From Litchfieldia alkalitelluris (lineage in GTDB: Bacteria > Bacillota > Bacilli > Bacillales > Salisediminibacteriaceae): a DNA stretch of 64,000 bases. The notes below the pieces were generated by a model. The model ran no database searches. It saw only the letters and a list, made by a program, of their open reading frames with translations, and was not told where the DNA came from. Positions 1 through 8,255 of the stretch are shown one piece after another. The stretch covers positions 3,089,920-3,153,919 of the forward strand of contig NZ_KZ119600.1 of the NCBI RefSeq assembly GCF_002153425.1. The letters are read 5' to 3'. Both the position numbers and the translations under genes were made by a program. Every line of letters starts with the position of its first letter. Position 1 is the first letter of the stretch.

Positions 1-571
1 CAGCATCGTGTAAATCCCTTGCTAGTTTTCTTCTTTCCTCGAGGCTTGCAGCCCTCTCTGCCTCTGAGATAAGCTGTGCATTTTCATTTAATACTCGTCG
101 CATAGAGACTATTTGCTGCTCCACATCATCGGTTAGGGCATTAAGCTGCTCAGATAGTTTGCCAAGCTCATCCCCTCTTTGTATACTTTCTATTTTACGG
201 AGTGACCCCATTTGGAATTGCTTAATTTGATGAATGAGTTGAGTAATCGTCCTTTTTAACGAAGCACCATAGGAGTACGTAAAAAACCAGGCTGTCCCTA
301 AATAAATAATGGCGATACTTAATAGAATTAATCCATAAATCACTGGTTGTGTGTTTAATTCACTTGAGATATATGGAGAACTTATATTGTCAGCAAAAAA
401 AGAGTACATAATAAATAAAAGTATGATAGTGATTGTAAAAGCAATTACCGTTATCTTCACTTGCAGTCCCAACAATTCCCATAATATACCCTTTAAACCC
501 CTGTTTCTTTTTTCACTTCCTTGTTTTATATCCTTCTTTTGATTCGATACATGATGGGATGTGTTAACCAA
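1..571 (-). CDS. liaS: LiaS-like sensor histidine kinase, partial (3' end outside window)
   Basis: Reading the minus strand from a TTG at 571 gives 190 codons without a stop up to the window edge. Visible are a polar N-terminus, two membrane helices (about residues 37-58 and 75-98) around a short external loop, a HAMP-like linker, and at the very end the phospho-acceptor box ERRKLARDLHDA of HisKA_3 kinases. The catalytic ATPase domain lies outside. The gene overlaps the end of liaF by 8 bases. The GGAGG for TTG lies inside liaF, which suggests translational coupling. In B. subtilis LiaS senses cell-envelope stress and LiaF inhibits it; the same pairing here supports the name. The TTG start is inferred from the RBS position and the overlap. 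Confidence 0.85.
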   Translation of the reverse strand, partial: MVNTSHHVSNQKKDIKQGSEKRNRGLKGILWELLGLQVKITVIAFTITIILLFIMYSFFADNISSPYISSELNTQPVIYGLILLSIAIIYLGTAWFFTYSYGASLKRTITQLIHQIKQFQMGSLRKIESIQRGDELGKLSEQLNALTDDVEQQIVSMRRVLNENAQLISEAERAASLEERRKLARDLHDA

Positions 572-1415
572 CAGTCAACACCTCCACATCTCCAATATTT
601 AAATTGACATACATAATAACTTTTTTATCTGCTTCATAAAAGTTAGGACTTGTATATGTTGCACTTCGACTTGTTCCAGAATAAGTATCATCAAATAGAG
701 TCACTTCTCCAATTCGAACATCTGCAACTGCCTTAATCGCCATATCTTTAGGCACTAAAATTTCTACAGAGCCGACCCAACTACGTATATCAATGACATT
801 CTCACCATCTTTTAATATCGCTTTCGTAAGATCAATTTCAACGCTTCCTACCCCCATTGATATATCGGCACCATCTACCTCAAAAGGAGTTCGACCTAAT
901 TGAATTTCCCCAACAACAGTATGGTGTTTTGTATTTGCTTTTCTTTTCTTCTTAATTTTTATTTTTTTCTCCTGCTTTTTATCATCGTACTTATTGTCAT
1001 CATCGTCAAAATCATCCTTCTTCCCCTTATCGCCCATGTCCAGATGAATGACGACGTCTCCGTTTCGATCAAAGATCACCTTAAAACCTATATATATGAG
1101 GAGGATTGGCCAAGTCCAGCTCCACAAATCTCCAAAGCCAAATGAAAACCAACCTGCATTATTTCCTAATAATACTACTCCGATAGCAGTTAATAATATC
1201 CCAAAAACAACCTTACCTACGTGGAGTTTATCCCTTTTCAAGTTTTGGAAAAAGTAAATGATCCCCTCGAAGAGAACTTTTAGTCCAATTAGAATAATTA
1301 AAACTGGCCAAAAAGTTGAAAAAATACTACTTGCATTGGTTTCTATAAACCCAGTATTAGATAAGAAAAATATAATTCCTACAGCTAATATTAAAATTCC
1401 AAATACTTTTTTCAT
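564..1415 (-). CDS. liaF: LiaF-like inhibitor of envelope-stress two-component system
   Basis: A 283-residue protein. Four membrane helices lie in the first ~110 residues. A very charged Asp/Lys-rich stretch follows (about 125-160), then a C-terminal beta-rich domain of the LiaF/cell-wall-active-antibiotics-response family with repeated G-x-(V/I)-E-(V/I) strands such as VGSVEIDL and VGSVEILVP. In B. subtilis LiaF keeps LiaS inactive until bacitracin, nisin or similar agents perturb lipid II cycling. The LiaS-like gene follows directly with overlap. LiaI, LiaH and LiaG are not upstream, so this is a short liaF-first operon. Confidence 0.88.
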   Translation of the reverse strand: MKKVFGILILAVGIIFFLSNTGFIETNASSIFSTFWPVLIILIGLKVLFEGIIYFFQNLKRDKLHVGKVVFGILLTAIGVVLLGNNAGWFSFGFGDLWSWTWPILLIYIGFKVIFDRNGDVVIHLDMGDKGKKDDFDDDDNKYDDKKQEKKIKIKKKRKANTKHHTVVGEIQLGRTPFEVDGADISMGVGSVEIDLTKAILKDGENVIDIRSWVGSVEILVPKDMAIKAVADVRIGEVTLFDDTYSGTSRSATYTSPNFYEADKKVIMYVNLNIGDVEVLTVG

Positions 1416-1462
1416 CGTCAGTAGCCCCTTTTCATGAAGGATGTTTTAGACATCCTCCTATC

Positions 1463-1491
1463 ATTGTATCCTTAACCAGCTTGTACGCCAA
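1463..1491 (-). promoter_or_regulatory. sigma-A-like promoter of liaF-liaS
   Basis: On the minus strand TTGGCG (1491-1486) is followed by a 17-base spacer and TACAAT (1468-1463), about 50 bases before the liaF start. A small hairpin (GGATGTCTAAAACATCC, 1439-1455) lies in the predicted leader. I do not recognise a LiaR operator with confidence. Confidence 0.5.
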
Positions 1492-1579
1492 TAATAAATT
1501 CTTTGTGTAAACAAGAAAAAGGTAATATTTATAAAATCCTGTCCTCTGAATCAATCATAAAGGGAAAACACTTCTATTT

Positions 1580-1700
1580 GTACCTTCGATAGACTGTTCT
1601 CTCCTCCGTCTCAAGACTGATTTTTTGGCTACCGTTAAAATAGACATGATGATATTATTGAACTCGCTATAGGCTAACAACTTTCCGCGGGCGTTACTCT
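1580..1700. repeat. degenerate remnant of a dispersed Bacillaceae repeat
   Basis: The stretch between liaF and the fabF terminator has no ORF with an RBS. It contains TTTCCGCGGGCG near 1682-1693, the reverse complement of the CGCCCGCGGAAA end of the fuller repeats near 56.1 and 59.2 kb. The rest is too decayed to align by eye. Confidence 0.4.
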
Positions 1701-1710
1701 AATAAAATGA

Positions 1711-1741
1711 AAGAGCGTCCAAAATAGCTTCGGATGCTCTT
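1711..1741 (-). terminator. rho-independent terminator of fabH-fabF
   Basis: A 10-bp stem with one mismatch (AAGAGCATCC / GGACGCTCTT on the minus strand) lies just 3' of fabF and is followed by a T-rich tail. Confidence 0.7.
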
Positions 1742-1748
1742 ATAGTTC

Positions 1749-2987
1749 TTATTGATATTTTTTAAAGACTAAAGCAACATTGTGGCCACCGAAGCCTAAT
1801 GAGTTACTCATTACAGCATGAACGTCCTGTTTTCTTGCTTTATTTGGAACATAATCCAAATCACATTCAGGGTCTGGCGTTTCTAAGTTCATTGTTGGTG
1901 GAATAATCCCTTCTTGAATGGCCTTTACGGAAAAGATCGCTTCAACAGCACCGGCTGCACCTAATAGATGTCCAGTCATCGACTTCGTAGAACTGATAGC
2001 AAGGTTCTTTACATGATCTCCGAAAACAGTCTTTGCAGCTGCTGTCTCATATTTATCATTATATTCGGTACTCGTTCCATGGGCATTTAGATAAGTTATT
2101 TGTTCAGGAGTTAACTCCGCGTCCTTAATTGCCTCCCTCATGGCACGAACCCCACCCTCACCTTCAGGGGCAGGTGCAGTAACATGGTAAGCATCACCTG
2201 TAGCACCATAACCTACAATTTCAGCATAGATAGTAGCATTCCGAGCAAGAGCAGATTCCAATGATTCTAAGATTAAAATACCCGACCCCTCCCCCATCAC
2301 AAAGCCATCACGATTTTGGTCAAAAGGACGACTGGCTGTCTTTGGATCTGGATTTGTTGATAGGGCCTTAGCTGAGCTAAATCCAGCAAAAGCCATTTCC
2401 GTAATCGGGGCTTCGGCTCCACCTGTAACCATAACATCAGCATCACCACGCTGGATGACTTTAAATGCGTCACCGATGGAATTCGCTCCTGATGCACACG
2501 CAGTTACTGTACAAGAATTAACCCCTTTTGCCCCTAGTGTAATAGAAACTTGTCCAGACGCCATATCCGGAATCATCATTGGTACAAAGAATGGGCTAAC
2601 TCTACGGTGACCTCTTTTTTCATACATTCTAAATTGCTTTTCGAATGTTTCCATACCGCCGATTCCAGAACCGATCCATACACCAACGCGGTGAGCATTT
2701 TCATCATTTATCTCTAATTTTGCATCCTTTACAGCCATAATGGAAGCAGCTACTGCAAATTGAGTAAACCTATCCATTTTACGAGCATCCTTAGGGTCAA
2801 TAAATGCAGCAGGGTCAAATTCAAGTGCTTCCGCTGCTACCTCAGTTGGAAATGTTCCAACTTCATATTTTTGTAGCTTGTCAATCCCTGATTCACCATT
2901 AACGACCTTCGTCCAAGTTGTATGAGCATCATTTGCTAGTGGTGTAACCGCTCCAATTCCAGTAACCACTACTCTATTTTTTTTCAT
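1749..2987 (-). CDS. fabF: 3-oxoacyl-[acyl-carrier-protein] synthase II
   Basis: A 412-residue condensing enzyme that extends acyl-ACP with malonyl-ACP in fatty acid elongation. The Cys-His-His triad is visible: [12 protein letters not shown] (nucleophile Cys), [14 protein letters not shown] and [16 protein letters not shown]. Length is normal for FabF. The gene lies 40 bases after fabH on the same strand, the same pair as B. subtilis fabHA-fabF. It is probably cotranscribed from the promoter carrying the FapR-like operator upstream of fabH. Confidence 0.97.
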   Translation of the reverse strand: MKKNRVVVTGIGAVTPLANDAHTTWTKVVNGESGIDKLQKYEVGTFPTEVAAEALEFDPAAFIDPKDARKMDRFTQFAVAASIMAVKDAKLEINDENAHRVGVWIGSGIGGMETFEKQFRMYEKRGHRRVSPFFVPMMIPDMASGQVSITLGAKGVNSCTVTACASGANSIGDAFKVIQRGDADVMVTGGAEAPITEMAFAGFSSAKALSTNPDPKTASRPFDQNRDGFVMGEGSGILILESLESALARNATIYAEIVGYGATGDAYHVTAPAPEGEGGVRAMREAIKDAELTPEQITYLNAHGTSTEYNDKYETAAAKTVFGDHVKNLAISSTKSMTGHLLGAAGAVEAIFSVKAIQEGIIPPTMNLETPDPECDLDYVPNKARKQDVHAVMSNSLGFGGHNVALVFKKYQ

Positions 2988-3027
2988 CTAACATTTCTCC
3001 TTTCATTAATAAGGACTTCTAATGAAC

Positions 3028-3963
3028 TTAACGTCCCCAACGCATGGCAATGGAACCCCAAACTAATCCAGCTCCAAAGCCAACTAATACGATTAAATCT
3101 CCATCTTTTATTTTACCATGTTCTAGATCATACATTAACGATAATGGAATTGATGCAGAGGATGTATTGCCATACAAGTCCACTGTTTTTGACATTTTCT
3201 CTACTGGTAAGTCTAGACGTTGCCTTGCAGATTCCATGATACGAATATTTGCTTGATGAGGAATAAGAAAATCTACGTCCTCCTTACTTAATCCTGCTTT
3301 TTCAACAGCCTTTAAAGAAGATTCTCCCATTTGCCTAACAGCAAACTTAAATACTTCTCTTCCGTTCATTTGTATAAATTCACCTGGCTGTTTAATATGT
3401 TCTCCACCACTTCCATCCGAACCTAAATCAAAAGATAATATGCCCCTATCTTCAGATACTCGACCCAGAACAGCTGCTCCTGAACCATCACCAAATAACA
3501 CTGCCGTATTACGGTCATTCCAATCTACAATTTTTGAAAGCTTTTCAGTTCCTACTACAAGAACATTTTTATAAGTACCAGATTCAATAAACTGTTTTCC
3601 TGTAACCATTCCATAAATAAATCCTGCACAGGCTGCACTGATATCCATTGCTGCTGCCTTATGTGCACCTAATTGATGTTGCAGCATGGAGGAAACAGAT
3701 GGGAAAGGCTGATCTGGCGTAACTGTAGCAACTATGATCATATCCAAATCTTCAGGAGATATATCAGCATCTTTTATCGCCTCTACTGCAGCTTTATAGG
3801 ACATATGTGATGTATCCATATCCTCCTTTGCTATTCTTCTTTCTTTAATTCCTGTTCTAGTACGTATCCATTCGTCATTAGTATCAACTTTCTTTTCAAG
3901 ATCTAAGTTTGTAACAATATTTTCAGGTACGTATTTACCTATACCAATAATTCCTGCACGCAT
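3028..3963 (-). CDS. fabH: 3-oxoacyl-[acyl-carrier-protein] synthase III
   Basis: A 311-residue initiating condensing enzyme that joins acyl-CoA (branched primers in bacilli) to malonyl-ACP. The catalytic Cys is in [13 protein letters not shown], His in [12 protein letters not shown] and Asn in [11 protein letters not shown], in the expected order. An ATG start follows a GAGGAGG RBS. It is the first gene of a fabH-fabF operon. A 17-base palindrome 44 bases upstream looks like a FapR site, which implies control by malonyl-CoA. Confidence 0.97.
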   Translation of the reverse strand: MRAGIIGIGKYVPENIVTNLDLEKKVDTNDEWIRTRTGIKERRIAKEDMDTSHMSYKAAVEAIKDADISPEDLDMIIVATVTPDQPFPSVSSMLQHQLGAHKAAAMDISAACAGFIYGMVTGKQFIESGTYKNVLVVGTEKLSKIVDWNDRNTAVLFGDGSGAAVLGRVSEDRGILSFDLGSDGSGGEHIKQPGEFIQMNGREVFKFAVRQMGESSLKAVEKAGLSKEDVDFLIPHQANIRIMESARQRLDLPVEKMSKTVDLYGNTSSASIPLSLMYDLEHGKIKDGDLIVLVGFGAGLVWGSIAMRWGR

Positions 3964-4006
3964 TGTAAATCCTCCTCTAAATTCCCCCTGGTTTTTATAC
4001 TTAATA

Positions 4007-4023
4007 TTATGACCTAGTACTAA
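4007..4023 (-). promoter_or_regulatory. FapR-like operator upstream of fabH
   Basis: TTATGACCTAGTACTAA is a 17-base imperfect palindrome. It closely resembles FapR operators in front of fatty-acid synthesis genes of bacilli, and it lies at the expected promoter distance from fabH. FapR binding is inferred from this resemblance and the gene context. Confidence 0.7.
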
Positions 4024-4047
4024 AAAAATTGCAATCCTAAATTAATA

Positions 4048-4073
4048 GAACTCCGCTTTGGCAAGCGGAGTTC
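4048..4073. terminator. stem-loop terminator between 4.1-kb gene and fabH
   Basis: GAACTCCGCTT pairs with AAGCGGAGTTC over a 4-base loop. T-rich sequence follows on both strands, better on the plus strand. On the minus strand it ends the gene at 4083-4472 just before the fabH promoter. Confidence 0.75.
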
Positions 4074-4082
4074 ATTTTTATT

Positions 4083-4472
4083 CTATCCATGCTGTGGACC
4101 ATAATTTGGGCCGAAATTAGGACCATAGTTAGGACCATAATTTGGGCCGTAATCTGGACCAAAGCCAGGGCCATATTGTGGTCCAAAGTTTGGAGCATAA
4201 TTAGGAACTGGAGGACCATATGGCGCTGGGCTAGGGTGAAATTGTGGTGGTTGATAATAGGGCTGTGGCGGCCGTGGTGGTGCTGGGTGATTAGTACCTG
4301 TAAAGGCCGTTGCAAGTAAACCTCCACCTGCAAGACCGGCTACAAATGGTAATACTGGTCCAAACCTACTATTTTCATGAGGGTGGCCATGTTGCCCATG
4401 TGGAGCCCCTTGTGCGTGGGAATGCCCTTGATGTCCTCTATGCCAACCATGCTGATACATCGGATGATGCAT
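4083..4472 (-). CDS. His/Pro/Gly/Tyr-rich low-complexity protein, possible spore surface protein
   Basis: A 129-residue protein of three parts: a His-rich start (about 1-35); a short hydrophobic segment, LPFVAGLAGGGLLATAF (about 42-58); and a Pro/Tyr/Gln tail ending in tandem NYGP/NFGP units (about 95-129). The RBS is AAGGAGG. I do not recognise the family. The composition resembles spore coat or crust proteins of bacilli, but that is inference. It shares the style, not the sequence, of the protein at 48075-48617. Confidence 0.7.
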   Translation of the reverse strand: MHHPMYQHGWHRGHQGHSHAQGAPHGQHGHPHENSRFGPVLPFVAGLAGGGLLATAFTGTNHPAPPRPPQPYYQPPQFHPSPAPYGPPVPNYAPNFGPQYGPGFGPDYGPNYGPNYGPNFGPNYGPQHG

Positions 4473-4544
4473 GATATAAACCTCCTTAAGATTAAACTAA
4501 GGCTTTCGTTCATATCATATGAGGACATCTATCCAGGTGTTCCA

Positions 4545-4871
4545 TTAGTCGTTTAAGTTATCTTGAATCGAGTTCATGAGTTCTTGAAACATTTCCTCCA
4601 CTCTCTTTTTCAGAGATTGCTCTTTATTATTTTTTGGTTCATGCTTTTGTAGTTCTTCGTAAGTTTGAAGAAAAGAATCAATATCCTTACTCCCAACTTG
4701 CGCAATCGCTAAATACGACAAAAAGGTTACATTCGGTCTATCCTCTTGATGAAATAATGGGGCAATTGGATCCAATAATTTCTTTGCCTTTTGATAATCC
4801 TTATCGTGAATGGCATTATATCCCTCTACAACTCTGTCAGCCATTTTTTGTATTGCTTTATTATTACTCAT
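4545..4871 (-). CDS. conserved hypothetical helical (TPR-like) protein
   Basis: A 108-residue soluble helical protein. I start it at the ATG at 4871, which has GGGGTG at good distance; an in-frame GTG three codons upstream overlaps that RBS. The repeated helix-turn-helix pattern (VVEGYNAIHDKDYQKAKKLL, then FLSYLAIAQVGSKDIDSFLQ) is what a tetratricopeptide pair would look like. No catalytic motif is visible. It lies between med and the 4.1-kb gene. ComZ occupies the corresponding place in B. subtilis, but I see no resemblance to ComZ. Confidence 0.65.
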   Translation of the reverse strand: MSNNKAIQKMADRVVEGYNAIHDKDYQKAKKLLDPIAPLFHQEDRPNVTFLSYLAIAQVGSKDIDSFLQTYEELQKHEPKNNKEQSLKKRVEEMFQELMNSIQDNLND

Positions 4872-4961
4872 TGTCTGCACCCCTTGAATAAAGTGTTGCT
4901 TACTATCATGAAGATAAACAACAAAAAATGCAAATGAAAGCTTTCATTTGCATGCTAATAA

Positions 4962-5912
4962 CTATTTAAGTTCATGTGGGAACTTGCCAGTTTCGATATA
5001 TTCTTTTATAGCCTTCTCTATCCAGTCTCTTTTTTCATCAGGGACATTAATACCATACTCCCCTAAAGAAATCACTTCATCAGCAAAATCATAATAATGA
5101 TTTCCACTTTCTAATTTTCCTTCTATAAAATCATTAACTACTTTTTCATAAAGCTTTTCTACATGCTGAACAGTACTAGTTAAAATAGTTTGTTCACCTA
5201 AGTCATAGTGGTCTCCAACATAGCCTATTGCAAATAATCCAGACCTCTTTACTTCTTCAACTACCTCAACGTGAAATCCATCTCCAGCAGGGTAAAACAC
5301 ATCTACCCCTTCTTCTTTCATTCTATGAAAATATTTAATGGCTTTCGTACTATCAACCCAACTTTCAACAAATTCCACAGTAACTGAGACTTCTTCCCTA
5401 TTAAAAACAGCCCCATCTTTAAACCCCTGTACTTCAGGTTGAAAGGAAAAAGCAGCAATGATACCTAATTGATTTGTTTTCGTCATCTCACTAGATAATA
5501 ATCCAGCAAAATATCCCATTGCATACCCTTCGAAATGAACACTAGTTACATTTTCACCTTCCACTTCCCCATTAAAACTAACAAAGTGAATGTGTGGATA
5601 TTGATCCTTCAATTCCATAAAATAATCTGCGTAAAGGCTACTGTGTCCAAAAATGAGTGTAACTCCTTCTTCGTCCATTTCCTTTACTGAAGTAAAAATA
5701 GAATCTTCTGTATGTATATCTTCTTTAATGATTACTTGGATATCAAATGTAGATTGAATATTCAACATCCCTTGATATCCTTTACTATTCCACCCTTGAT
5801 CATCTATTGGATGCGGAAGTAATATTCCTGCCTTTTCTAACCCATTACCATTACTACCACAACCGCTTACAAAAAATATAAGTATTATTAAAGAAAAGTA
5901 CCAAACTTTCAT
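4962..5912 (-). CDS. med: Med-like lipoprotein of the BMP (basic membrane protein) family
   Basis: A 316-residue lipoprotein. The start ATG at 5912 follows GGGGGAG. A signal peptide ends in the lipobox FVSGC, followed by the periplasmic-binding fold of BMP proteins (KAGILLPHPIDDQGWNSKGY near the N-terminus, LIFGHSSLYADYF, GYAMGYFAGLLSSEMTKT). In B. subtilis med lies upstream of comZ, yjzB, fabHA and fabF and acts positively on comK. The same relation to fabH-fabF here supports the name. BMP proteins otherwise serve as nucleoside-binding lipoproteins; no ABC permease genes are adjacent. Confidence 0.8.
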   Translation of the reverse strand: MKVWYFSLIILIFFVSGCGSNGNGLEKAGILLPHPIDDQGWNSKGYQGMLNIQSTFDIQVIIKEDIHTEDSIFTSVKEMDEEGVTLIFGHSSLYADYFMELKDQYPHIHFVSFNGEVEGENVTSVHFEGYAMGYFAGLLSSEMTKTNQLGIIAAFSFQPEVQGFKDGAVFNREEVSVTVEFVESWVDSTKAIKYFHRMKEEGVDVFYPAGDGFHVEVVEEVKRSGLFAIGYVGDHYDLGEQTILTSTVQHVEKLYEKVVNDFIEGKLESGNHYYDFADEVISLGEYGINVPDEKRDWIEKAIKEYIETGKFPHELK

Positions 5913-5979
5913 GCTGGCATACTCCCCCACTTTTTCATCAACTCTTCGAACACACTGTTGTTGTTTTTTATTTTCTTAA

Positions 5980-6141
5980 TTAATTATTGGTTTTTCGATA
6001 AAAAAGAAATTCCATAATACCACCAAAGACAATAGCAACAATCACATTAAATCCTGTATTTAAGTTGAAAAATAACTCTAATAATGAAAAAGATAATAGC
6101 GAGCAAGCAGCAAATAGTATTAAACCATAAACTAGTCTCAC
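5980..6141 (-). CDS. small membrane protein, DUF2929/YjzD-like
   Basis: A 53-residue protein from a GTG at 6141, behind a run of GGAGG-like bases (AAGGAGGAGGAAGGGAG). It has two predicted membrane helices (residues 3-23 and 31-48) and a short basic tail. The size, topology and position next to med match YjzD (DUF2929), which lies in the same chromosomal neighbourhood in B. subtilis. Function is unknown. Confidence 0.65.
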   Translation of the reverse strand: MRLVYGLILFAACSLLSFSLLELFFNLNTGFNVIVAIVFGGIMEFLFYRKTNN

Positions 6142-6234
6142 GTTTGCTCTCCCTTCCTCCTCCTTCTTACGAACTATTTAATCATTACAAAATTTCTCAG
6201 TTTTTGCAAGAATAAATAACCTTTTTTATAGGAA

Positions 6235-6975
6235 CTATTGCTCATATTTCACAAAAAAGAAACAAATTGGTTGAATAAATTGATTTATTGTTTTCCCTGG
6301 AAGGTAAAATGTAGTATCTATTTCCTTTTGTTTATCTTTTCTTTCCTTAATAAATACTCTTGTTTGTTTTTCCATGGAATACGGTGCTTGATAAACTGCC
6401 TGTAGAATCCTTATAGGAACATCAGGATTAATGGCTTCCCGCACCTTATCCATATCATTACTTATTAGTTCAAGTTCTTCTTCCCCAACATTGTAGGCCT
6501 CTATTAACTCTTTTACCATCTTCTTATAAAAGAAACGGTTTATCTCTTCCTCTTCCAATTGATTCGTGATAGAAATGCAAGGATTAATAAATACAGATGA
6601 TCTAATTTTTATATTTTTATCTGCTAGTAACCTTAGGGCAATGAGAGCACCCATACCTTCTGCAATGATGTGAATATGTTGATTTAATATTTCTGTTTTT
6701 AATGCATAATTAATCAGTCTTACTGTCACCTTTGCAATATCTGCTTTCCCCCAATGAGCACCAGACTGATGGGAATAAAAAACGGTGTACCCCTTGTCCA
6801 CAAACCCTTCTAGAAGTTCCTTTCTCGTTGGATGCTGAGTCCAGTAACTATCTTCTCCATGAATATAATGACTACGGTCACCTAGAATTAAAATGGCATA
6901 ACCATTTGGTTTTTCAGGAAGGTGGAGGAGACATTCCTCATTTTCAATTGTAATTAATCGTTTTTTGATAGTCAT
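6235..6975 (-). CDS. alpha/beta-hydrolase-fold protein lacking the nucleophile (YjaU-like position)
   Basis: A 246-residue protein from the ATG at 6975 (RBS GGAGACGG). The order of strands and helices fits an alpha/beta hydrolase: YAILILGDRSH, GYTVFYSHQSGAHWGKAD, then IHIIAEGMGALIALRLL where the nucleophile elbow G-x-S-x-G should be. At the elbow Ser is replaced by Gly107 (A-E-G-M-G), so classical serine hydrolysis looks impossible. It lies beside med and a YjzD-like gene, where B. subtilis carries yjaU. A regulatory or binding role is possible. Confidence 0.65.
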   Translation of the reverse strand: MTIKKRLITIENEECLLHLPEKPNGYAILILGDRSHYIHGEDSYWTQHPTRKELLEGFVDKGYTVFYSHQSGAHWGKADIAKVTVRLINYALKTEILNQHIHIIAEGMGALIALRLLADKNIKIRSSVFINPCISITNQLEEEEINRFFYKKMVKELIEAYNVGEEELELISNDMDKVREAINPDVPIRILQAVYQAPYSMEKQTRVFIKERKDKQKEIDTTFYLPGKTINQFIQPICFFFVKYEQ

Positions 6976-7122
6976 GATCATCCGTCTCCAATGTTCAATA
7001 TAATCACTCATAATAATGTTACACACTTTTACTTGTATTTGATTTTAAAAACACCAATCTTATATTTTTTATATGATAAAAAAAAGGTGATAATACCTAA
7101 TAGGAAATATTTGTCCAAAAAT

Positions 7123-7149
7123 AAAAAGCTAGGAGAACCTAGCCTTTTT
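7123..7149 (-). terminator. terminator of the ywiC-like gene
   Basis: AAAAGCTAGG / CCTAGCCTTTTT forms a 9-10 bp stem with T runs on both strands. It lies 3' of the ywiC-like gene on the minus strand and upstream of the hydrolase-like gene. Confidence 0.75.
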
Positions 7150-7221
7150 ATGTCACCATTTCATCTCTCCAAATTCAATTTTATACTTAAAATCCATTTT
7201 TAAGTTGGAGTGATGTGATTA

Positions 7222-7944
7222 TTAAATATAATAAAACGTAATAACGAGGATAATGAAAATAACACTGTTTATAACTTCTACTATTCCAATATGTTTCGGT
7301 GTTCGTAAATATTTTATTGGTAGAAATTTCATTTTTAGAAACGTAATAAAAAATGCTATCGCTACTCCAATCAATTGTAAAGCTATGGAACAAATAATAA
7401 TAAAAATGTGATAGTAAAGAGACCTCTTTTTAAACGTTTCATTTTTCTTTTCCCTTATAAGGGATTTCACATGAAATACACTAGCAGTATAGAAAAGAAT
7501 ACATACCACCATATATAGAAATGCTTCAGGCTGAAGCGCTGGTTCATTTAGTCGATAGGAAATAAGTAATAGCCCTGATAAAGCAGTAATAGCACATAAG
7601 TCATTAATAAATAGGCGTTCTTGCTTTGTTTTTGCAAAGTATAAATTTACTAGAAAAAGCGGAGCTATGCTAAAACATATAATGAGTAACTCAGGCACAC
7701 GTATTAAAAACGGTATAATAATTGTTAAACCAATCACAACGTATACGAAAAAAGATGGCCAAACATCTTTATGCTTAGGATTTCTTAAATAGTTTAGCAA
7801 TGGGGCTTGGGCAAAATATACAGCTAAGAAGCCTAAAAACAAGACAACGTGACTCCAAGTTGGTTGACTAATAGAAGCACCAATCCAAAATGGAACAATA
7901 AGCATCGCCCATGCACCATGTTCACGTGGAATATACCAAGTCAT
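7222..7944 (-). CDS. ywiC: YwiC-like integral membrane protein
   Basis: A 240-residue protein with about eight membrane helices, beginning WYIPREHGAWAMLIVPFWIG, the hallmark opening of the YwiC family. The RBS is GAGGGGAAG. In B. subtilis ywiC belongs to the narK-fnr-ywiC-narGHJI region; here it lies 0.9 kb from fnr and near narK. A perfect Fnr palindrome is centred 41.5 bases before the predicted transcription start, so expression is very likely oxygen-controlled. The biochemical role is unknown. Confidence 0.85.
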   Translation of the reverse strand: MTWYIPREHGAWAMLIVPFWIGASISQPTWSHVVLFLGFLAVYFAQAPLLNYLRNPKHKDVWPSFFVYVVIGLTIIIPFLIRVPELLIICFSIAPLFLVNLYFAKTKQERLFINDLCAITALSGLLLISYRLNEPALQPEAFLYMVVCILFYTASVFHVKSLIREKKNETFKKRSLYYHIFIIICSIALQLIGVAIAFFITFLKMKFLPIKYLRTPKHIGIVEVINSVIFIILVITFYYI

Positions 7945-7976
7945 TTCTTCCCCTCATTTCATCTATATTCACCTTC

Positions 7977-8019
7977 ATTGTACCGTATATGAATCATCAA
8001 GCTTGTGATAGCAATCACA
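7977..8019 (-). promoter_or_regulatory. Fnr-type promoter of the ywiC-like gene
   Basis: TGTGATAGCAATCACA (8004-8019) is a perfect TGTGA-N6-TCACA palindrome. On the minus strand TACAAT lies at 7982-7977, exactly where a class II promoter with the box at -41.5 would have its -10 element (predicted start near 7970). Confidence 0.85.
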
Positions 8020-8169
8020 TTTATGAAGTTGTAATTTCTTACAATATAACTTTGCAACATGTAGAGGCTCGCCATCCCCCCACGGAAAGGGAATGGACTG
8101 TAATGAATACCCACACATGATTTAAATTTTCACGGTAGACCATATGAAAACTTGGTATACGGATATGTG

Positions 8170-8212
8170 TGTGATTTATACCACAGTCAGCTAGTTATTA
8201 CTTTGATAAACT
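8170..8212 (+). promoter_or_regulatory. Fnr-type promoter of the 8.25-kb gene
   Basis: TGTGATTTATACCACA (8170-8185) has one mismatch from TGTGA-N6-TCACA. With the box at -41.5, the predicted -10 position (8207-8212) reads TAAACT. The start would be near 8219, about 37 bases before the downstream ATG. Confidence 0.7.
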
Positions 8213-8255
8213 ATGTATAAATGAATTTTTAACTATAAATAAAGGAATGGTTATT

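Noticed and set aside
351-542. 63-codon plus-strand ORF at the left edge
   Set aside because: It is antisense to the LiaS-like gene, which has a clear H-box and membrane helices.
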